DNA of 64,000 nt from Primulina eburnea. Its lineage: Eukaryota > Streptophyta > Magnoliopsida > Lamiales > Gesneriaceae. Below are positions 58,194-64,000 of the stretch, piece by piece. The position numbers and the translations under genes were made by a program. The stretch covers positions 124,001-188,000 of the forward strand of contig NW_027330944.1 in the NCBI RefSeq assembly GCF_022965805.1, read 5' to 3'. The number at the start of each line of letters is the position of its first letter. The first letter of the stretch is position 1. A model generated the notes under the pieces. It saw nothing but the letters and a program-made list of their open reading frames with translations, was not told where the DNA came from and searched no databases.

Positions 58194-59393
58194 CTAAGAA
58201 TATCTGGATCTGAGGTAAGGGAGTCCTGAACGATCAGAACGGGCAAGGATGGAGATGTGGCTGGGTAAGGAAGGACCTAACATCTAAGGTAAACTGCTAA
58301 GGTCATTGGCCCTAGCCGCCAAAGCATCCGCCACCGAATTACCCTCCGGTATATATGCGAGATATGAACCATACGCCCCCTCAAGAGAACCAAAATCCTC
58401 GACACAATGTGATCTAACCCCCAACGACATGACGAGAGCGGAGGATCTGAATAGAAATCTGTGAATCAACCTCGATCCAAAGAGGGAAAAGAGAAAGATC
58501 AGAACAAAGGATAAGACCCCTCCAGACCGCCCAGAGTTCCGCTCGGATAGTAGACCCAGCTCCAATGAACTCACTGAACGATAGCAAGACCCGCCCAGAA
58601 TGATCACGAACGACGCCACCAACCGAGGAATCCCCAGGATTCCCTCTCGAACTCCCATCCACATTCAGCTTAAAACAACCAGACGGCGGCCGAAGCCAAC
58701 GAACAATCGCCGTCCGATGATATCTGTAGTAAGCAAACTAAAATCCCCAGCGATCGCGCCACCTGGAAAAAACCCACCCAATGCTTGGGTTTGACAGTAC
58801 GCGCAGAATGGGCGAGGCGCAGGTATGACAAGATCTGGAACTTCACCGTCTCTCCAGAAATGGAAAGCTGGCGGTGCTTCGCATCATTCCGAGCAGTCCA
58901 GAGAAACCACAAAATAATGAAAGGGAGAAACTCCCTCACATGGCCCCCTGGAGCCCAGACCAGATCCCTCTTCCACGCACTAAGGAATAACCTGAAATCC
59001 TCAGTGTCAGGGATACGAACCCCAAAGACAGCGCCAAAAAATGCCAAACATGGCGAGCCCACCGGGCTGCGAACAAACAACATGTGTGAATGTCTCAGAC
59101 ATATCACAACACTGACAAGAGACGCTAACGCAAAGCCACGGCGCTGAAGCACCTCATCAACTGGGAGCCACTGATGCCAAAATCTCCAAATAAAGAATGA
59201 CATCGTAGGCCTCAACCAACTACCCCAACAGGGCCGATTAATATCAGAGATCGGGGCGCGCAAACGGATCAACTCCCAAGCGGACTTGACTGAAAAAGCA
59301 CCATCGGAGCTATGGATCCAACGAGCCGAATCCACCTCTCCCGAAAGAATCGGGACCAACATAATCTGCTCCGCAATAGAAGGAGCCACAACT
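58194..59393 (-). pseudogene. LINE ORF2 fragment (zf-RVT, RNase H), copy K
   Basis: The C-terminal ~400 codons of ORF2, ending with a TAG at 58194-58196 like copy J. The RNase H motif VDGSSRG (near 58660) and the zf-RVT region (near 59080-59200) are present but several one-base indels break the frame. The RT and endonuclease are missing because of the junction at 59394. Confidence 0.88.
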
Positions 59394-61842
59394 CTCGCCG
59401 ACCAACATACCAAAATCTCAGCCCCGTTGGACTCCGGCAACGTCCCCCTTTGGCCGATCGAAATCCTCGCCTGTTTTTCTTTCTTCTTCGCCGCGGCAGC
59501 CGCTGCTCTTCCCGCACCGGAGCTACTACTTCCTCTGAATCGGTTTTTAGTCGCTTTCTAGTGGTACCCATGCGCGACCGGAATATTCACCACACACAGC
59601 CGCCGCCTTCTTTGATTTTCTTCCTCGGCGGCACTGTTCACACTCTGCGCCGACTGGTTTTTCTTCTCATTTCCTTCCCGGCCCACCCCGGCAACCCCGG
59701 TGCAAATGGAACCCCGATCTTGAATCCCCTCCAGCCAGACGATCATTCGCCTCTGGTTACAACAACAGCCCCAACGCCGTTCGGATGCACGGCAATTTCA
59801 GATCTACGATTTTCAGTCATGTTCACCGATAGCGACATCTTCTTTGCTCAATTCTCCTCCGGCGTCGCGACTTCCGTTCTCAATTCCTCCATGGGCGTTT
59901 TACTCCCCCTGTCATGGGCAACACCGGTGTCCTTCATTTCTGGTTTCAGGTTCGCAATCGGAAACGCCCAAATTCCGATTGTTCACCGTTTCCGACATAC
60001 TGTGTTCACCGAGTTTCACCCCTCCGCCGCCGGGTCGGCTGGTTCCGACTCCGGTTCATGTCACCGCTTCGTCGCCGGCCCTCGGTGGTGGTCCGGGTGT
60101 AACGGCCGAGTCAACATCGGTAGGGTCCCTAGTCAAGTGCAGTGGGTCAACTAGGCAGTCAAACCTGGTACTACTCTCTGGCGGTTCAATGTAAGTTCGA
60201 AGTTGTTTCTCCTCATGGTGTCTTTAAGGACGGGTTGGCTCCCCCGTCTCCTCGTATGGTGAAGAATAGCTGTGATGATGTTCTCAACCGATGGAGAGAT
60301 TCTTGAGCTTCTTTTTTGGATGGCAAGCCGGGTATTCTATTCCGGAGATAAGGTAATTTCATCCCTTATTGAGCCATTTAAATTTGGCACTGGGGGTAAA
60401 ATTTCTGGGAAATCGGTCGTGGTCCCAATCGATGATAGCTGTTGCCTTGGGCAAGTTGGTTTGGTAAGACCGCATTTGAAATTTTTAGCCCCGGGTTTCA
60501 TGGTCATTACAACTCTCTTGTGAAGAGGATTACGCACGGCGTTTGGGCGCGTGGTAGTATGATGGGTGGGCTCACTTGGTATCTCCGTTTTTTTCTAAAT
60601 GGACACCAGAATTCAAGTTTCAAGCGGAGTCTCCATTGCGCCAGTTTGGGCTCGACTTCCGGAATTACCCTTGCATTTATATGAGAAAAAAAGCCTTTTG
60701 TGCTATTGCCAAGCTCTTGGGTAAGCCTGTCAAAGTTGATGATCACACACGCTGAGGTGTCTCGTGGGGCCTTTGCTCGTGTGTGGGTTGAAATTAATGT
60801 GTTGGAGCTCCCGTTTAAGCACATTTGGGTGGGCTGGGTGATCACAACCCAAGAGATTGAGGTTTGTGTACGAGAGGATCGCCGGCCTAGTTGCACTGAT
60901 TGCAAATGCTGGGACCATGCGACGATGTTTGTTACTCACATGGCAAGAACCCTCGGCCGACCCGCCTAAGCCTTTTGGTCCAGTCCCGCGTCTCAGACGA
61001 CTGCTTCGGTCAGTCACCCAGGAGGGTGTCATTCCTGGTGATGTCCAGGGTCCTCAGGACCCCAATTCTGAGACTTTTTTGGGTCCTAAGCGTCGTAGAA
61101 GGAGACGGCCTGCGCGTCGTGCTCCACCTACTGAGCTGTTCCCTTCCCCCTACAGGGCAGGGCCTTCACATGTTGAAAAGTTACTGTCTAATGCTTTTGA
61201 TGTCCTTTCTCCTTGGCAGCAGGAGGCGCAGACTTTTGATTCGTACTGTGTTAGTTGGTTCCACTTCTGTGAGTGGCCCCATTTGGGGGAGGTGGGTGTT
61301 GAAACACCGTGGTCCCTTCTTGGAGCTTGATCATCCGGTTTTGGGTTCTGTTTGGTTTGTGTCACCCCCGTTGGTTGTTTCCCCTCCTCCTCCTCCTCCC
61401 GTTGGCTTAGGTGGTGGTGTCAGCCCAGGTCTGGGGCTAAAGTTTTGGAGGATAGGAGTCACCTCCTTTTGTGGGATTGTGCGGAGTTTTTGGGGTCTCC
61501 GCATGCTGTATTGACACGGTGTTTTCTCGGAACCCGTGATCTGTTGGAGAATCAAGTTGTCAGTCGATACCTTCTGGCCCTCCGTGCCCCTGTGATGCGT
61601 CTTCTTTCTTTGTTCACTCATTGGTGATAGGCAGGTTATCCTGTTGCTGGAGAGGGTTGTCTGTGAGAGACTTGTTGAGGATCGTGACCAGGGTTGTGAT
61701 AGACATTCTGAACCAGGTGATGTCGTGCGTCTGAGGACGCACCTGGATTCAGATATGCCAGATTTAAGAAAAAGAGGGGAGGGATGATCTCTCTGGGTCG
61801 CTCAGGAAGCGATCGGGCATTTCCTGCTGCCGTTCATCATGA
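59394..61842 (+). pseudogene. LINE ORF1, copy L, many frameshifts
   Basis: The order of parts is that of J: Pro/Ser-rich N-terminus, DUF4283-type region (about 60330-60860), zinc-knuckle region (CTDCKCWDHA near 60892-60920, already altered), basic RRRRRPARRAP stretch (near 61090-61130), acidic tail. No long frame persists. The ATG and the first ~20 codons are absent. Confidence 0.85.
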
Positions 61843-64000
61843 ATTTCCTAATCGAATATCCGGGGACTGCTCGGGGTTCGGAGTCCCAACAGAGGCTTCA
61901 TGCTTTTGTTAAGGAAGAAACAGATTAAGGTTTTGACTGTTTGGAGCCGATGATCAATTTAGATCAGAATTTATGAACTCGCGTCAGTCTGGTGTTTTCC
62001 TCGGGTCATTTCAAATCTTCTGGTCACATTGGGTTGTTGTTTTTGCTGCTGAGTGGCAGGCTGAGTGTTGTTTTTGTCATCCAGTTCCTCTTCCTTAGGA
62101 TTCTGTTCTCCTTTTTGCCCACATCTGTTTTTTGTTCTTTTGTGTAGCCCGATGTGGTAAGTGAGCGTCGTGATCTCTGTCTTCCCTGCTTCAGTCAAGC
62201 GTTCTGGGTCTTGGTTGGTGGGGGGAGTTTCATGTTGTCGGATGCGTCTGAGTGGTTTGGGCACCCGTGGTGGTAGGTTGCTACCCATGGAGGAGTTCAA
62301 CACTTCATTATGGATTCTGGGTGATTGATGCTGGGTTTTGAGGGGTCTCGTTCACTTGGACGAATAAGACCATTTGGAAGCGGTGGACAGGGTTATGGTT
62401 TTCCGTTGATTGGGGAGATCATTTGCACATTCAGCATTCGAGTTGAACATCTTCCCCGTACAGTTTCTGACACATGTCCGCTTTTGGGTCACCGCTCCGG
62501 TTTTTCCGCCGTGGCCGAGCTCGTTTCGCTTCCAGCGTATGTGGCTTCAGCATCATGGTTTTTTGCAGACTGTTAGGCTCAATGGAATTTGCTGCAGTCT
62601 GATGGCAAGGACGCGTCTTTTTGTCAAGTTGAAGCGTCTTAAGAATCACCTCAAGTGGTGAATCGGGAGGTTTTTGTTGGTAACATCTCTCGATAAAATC
62701 ACCGAGGCTGAGAGTGAAGTTCGTTCTGCTGAGCTTGCTTGTGAGGCCGATCCTTCAGATTCGAATTGACTGGCCCTGTCCGATCGGAATGCGGATCTGC
62801 TCTGTCCACCGCCATGGAGGCGGATTTTGGAAACAAAAGCTGCATGCAACTGGCTTGAGGATGGTGAGCGGAACACCAAACTCTTTTCATAACATGGTAA
62901 GAAGAAGCGTGTGGCTAATAAGATTTCCGCATATGGGATGATGGGGTTTGCCTGACGTCGCCTGATATGATTCAGCAGTCGGGTGCCTCGGTTTTTTTTT
63001 CACAAGCATTACTCACTGGGGATCCCTTGTGCTGTGATTGTCCCGATTTTTCGGGGTTTCCTCCGGTGATTCTGATGAGGAGAATTATGGGATTAACTGC
63101 CACCCCCCTCCCTTGAGGAGGTGCGTGCGACTTTTCCTCCAGTTCTCCTGACAGTGTGGCAGGCCCGTGATGGTTTCCTTCAGCGTTTTCCAGCATTGCT
63201 GGGAGATAGTTCACAGATGTGTTGGATGCGGTTTTTGGATTTTTTCAGAGGCTCTCCCTGCCTCAGAGCTTTACAAAGCCACCACGATTACTTTGATCCC
63301 AAAAGTCGAGGGTGCTCGGCTTGTCGGATTCCGTCCGATCAGCCTCTGTAATGTCACGAACAAAATCATTTCTAAGTTGTTGTACTCTCGTCTGCGGGCT
63401 GTGGCGAGAGACTCATTTCTTTGAATCAGAGTGGTTTTTGTTCCGGCGGATGATTTCTGATAACATCCTCCTTGCTCAGGAGCTCACTCATGTCCCACCT
63501 CCCCAATCGCGGTGGTAATGTTATTTGAAGTTGGATATGGCTAAGGCCTAGGATCGGGTCCAATGGCCTTTCCTTTTGATGTTTTGCGTCATTTTTGGTT
63601 TTCTCTGAGCGGTTGTGGCTTGGTCTCGGCCTGTATTTCTCATGTCAGTTCTCCGTAATATCAATGGTTCCTCTCGGGGTTTTCGGTTCTACCAGGGCCT
63701 CCGGCAGGGAGATCCATGTCTCCCCTCTCTTCATTTTAGGGGCGGAGTATCTTCGCGTGGCCTTGACCGGCTCTACTTGCGTCATCCTGATATTAGGTAC
63801 CGTTCTAGTTGTGATCTTTGGTTTCCCACCTGGCATATGCTGATGATATCATTATTTTTGCCAATGGTGGGTCTCGTGGGATGCAGCGTCTTTTAGACTT
63901 TCCTGCATCACTACGAGAACTGTGTCGGACAGATGTTGAATGCTGTCAAGATTCCCTGATTTTACCTCCGCGATGCCTGAGCGCCTTCGCTCTAGACTTT
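61839..64000 (+). pseudogene. LINE ORF2, 5' part, copy L, many frameshifts
   Basis: Begins with the ATG at 61839 (MNFLIEYPG, altered from MNFLIWNIRG). The endonuclease region (61839 to about 62540), the linker and the RT region (about 63280-63860, with RPISLCNVTNKIISKLLYSR and a GLRQGD motif near 63690) follow in the right order, but the frame changes every ~50-200 bp. Confidence 0.85.

Larger units (their letters stand above)
57219..59393 (-). mobile_element. LINE copy K, 3' part only, cut at an inversion junction
   Basis: 3'UTR 57219-58193 and the C-terminal part of ORF2 58194-59393. It is almost identical to the matching ~2.17 kb of copy J apart from scattered one-base indels. At 59393/59394 it ends abruptly and is followed by ORF1 sequence in the opposite orientation, not by telomere repeats as for every other copy. 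Confidence 0.9.
59394..64000 (+). mobile_element. LINE copy L, inverted, runs off the right edge
   Basis: J-type LINE on the + strand, the only one in this orientation. It starts at about codon 20 of ORF1, so the 5'UTR and start codon are missing. It runs through ORF1, the ATGA overlap at 61839-61842 and into ORF2 up to past the RT YADD region at the right edge. One-base indels are very frequent compared with copy J. Confidence 0.9.

Noticed and set aside
59394..64000. Right arm as a simple fold-back palindrome of copy K
   Set aside because: The arms are not reverse complements of each other: K is the end of ORF2 plus 3'UTR, L is ORF1 plus the start of ORF2.
1..64000. Host genes, tRNA or rRNA genes
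   Set aside because: Every stretch is accounted for by LINE, LTR or telomere repeat; nothing resembling a host gene or structural RNA gene was seen.

Overview
The window is plant nuclear DNA from a telomeric or subtelomeric array. Every stretch that is not a transposon is made of plant-type telomere repeat, (TTTAGGG)n, reading 5'->3' on the + strand, so the chromosome end should lie to the right. The repeat type, the DUF4283/zinc-knuckle ORF1 and the ORF2 with a C-terminal RNase H point to a flowering plant. I cannot name the species. I see no host gene, tRNA or rRNA.

The array holds eleven non-LTR retrotransposon (LINE, L1 superfamily) copies or fragments, A to K, all on the - strand and all head to tail. 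A twelfth, L, is on the + strand at the far right. The unit on the + strand is (TTTAGGG)n, then poly(T) (the reverse complement of the LINE poly(A) tail), then the LINE read backwards (3'UTR, ORF2, ORF1, 5'UTR), then (TTTAGGG)n again. Layout: A 1-2572 (5'-truncated); B 2606-3292 (3'UTR only); a 2.86 kb solo-LTR-like insertion 3331-6192; degenerate telomere repeats to 6727; C 6728-14216 (near full length); D 14412-17046 (ORF1 only, no ORF2); E 17141-24568 (near full length); F 24672-25325 (3'UTR only); G 25376-34228 (near full length, with a 1.41 kb solo LTR inside ORF1); H 34284-41691 (best preserved); I 41787-49234; J 49323-56952; K 57219-59393 (3' part); L 59394-64000 (inverted, rich in indels).

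A complete element has a ~100 nt 5'UTR, ORF1 of about 765-790 aa, and ORF2 of 1365 aa whose ATG overlaps the ORF1 stop as ATGA. ORF2 carries endonuclease, reverse transcriptase with a YADD box, zf-RVT and RNase H. A ~0.9 kb 3'UTR follows, with a conserved hairpin. ORF1 is intact in C, D and H. Every ORF2 has at least one lesion. H has a single TAG, and E, I and J each have a net one-base insertion.

The arrangement is what is expected if the 3' end of the telomeric G-strand primes reverse transcription of the LINE poly(A) RNA, and telomere repeat is then added to the new end. This is the polarity of Drosophila HeT-A/TART arrays, but in a plant that keeps telomerase-type repeats, closer to the silkworm SART/TRAS situation. 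The proximal (left) copies are shorter and more decayed, and the distal ones are nearly intact, as expected for growth at the tip. The right-hand ~7 kb has many indels and a head-to-head junction at 59393/59394, and may be unpolished or misjoined assembly.
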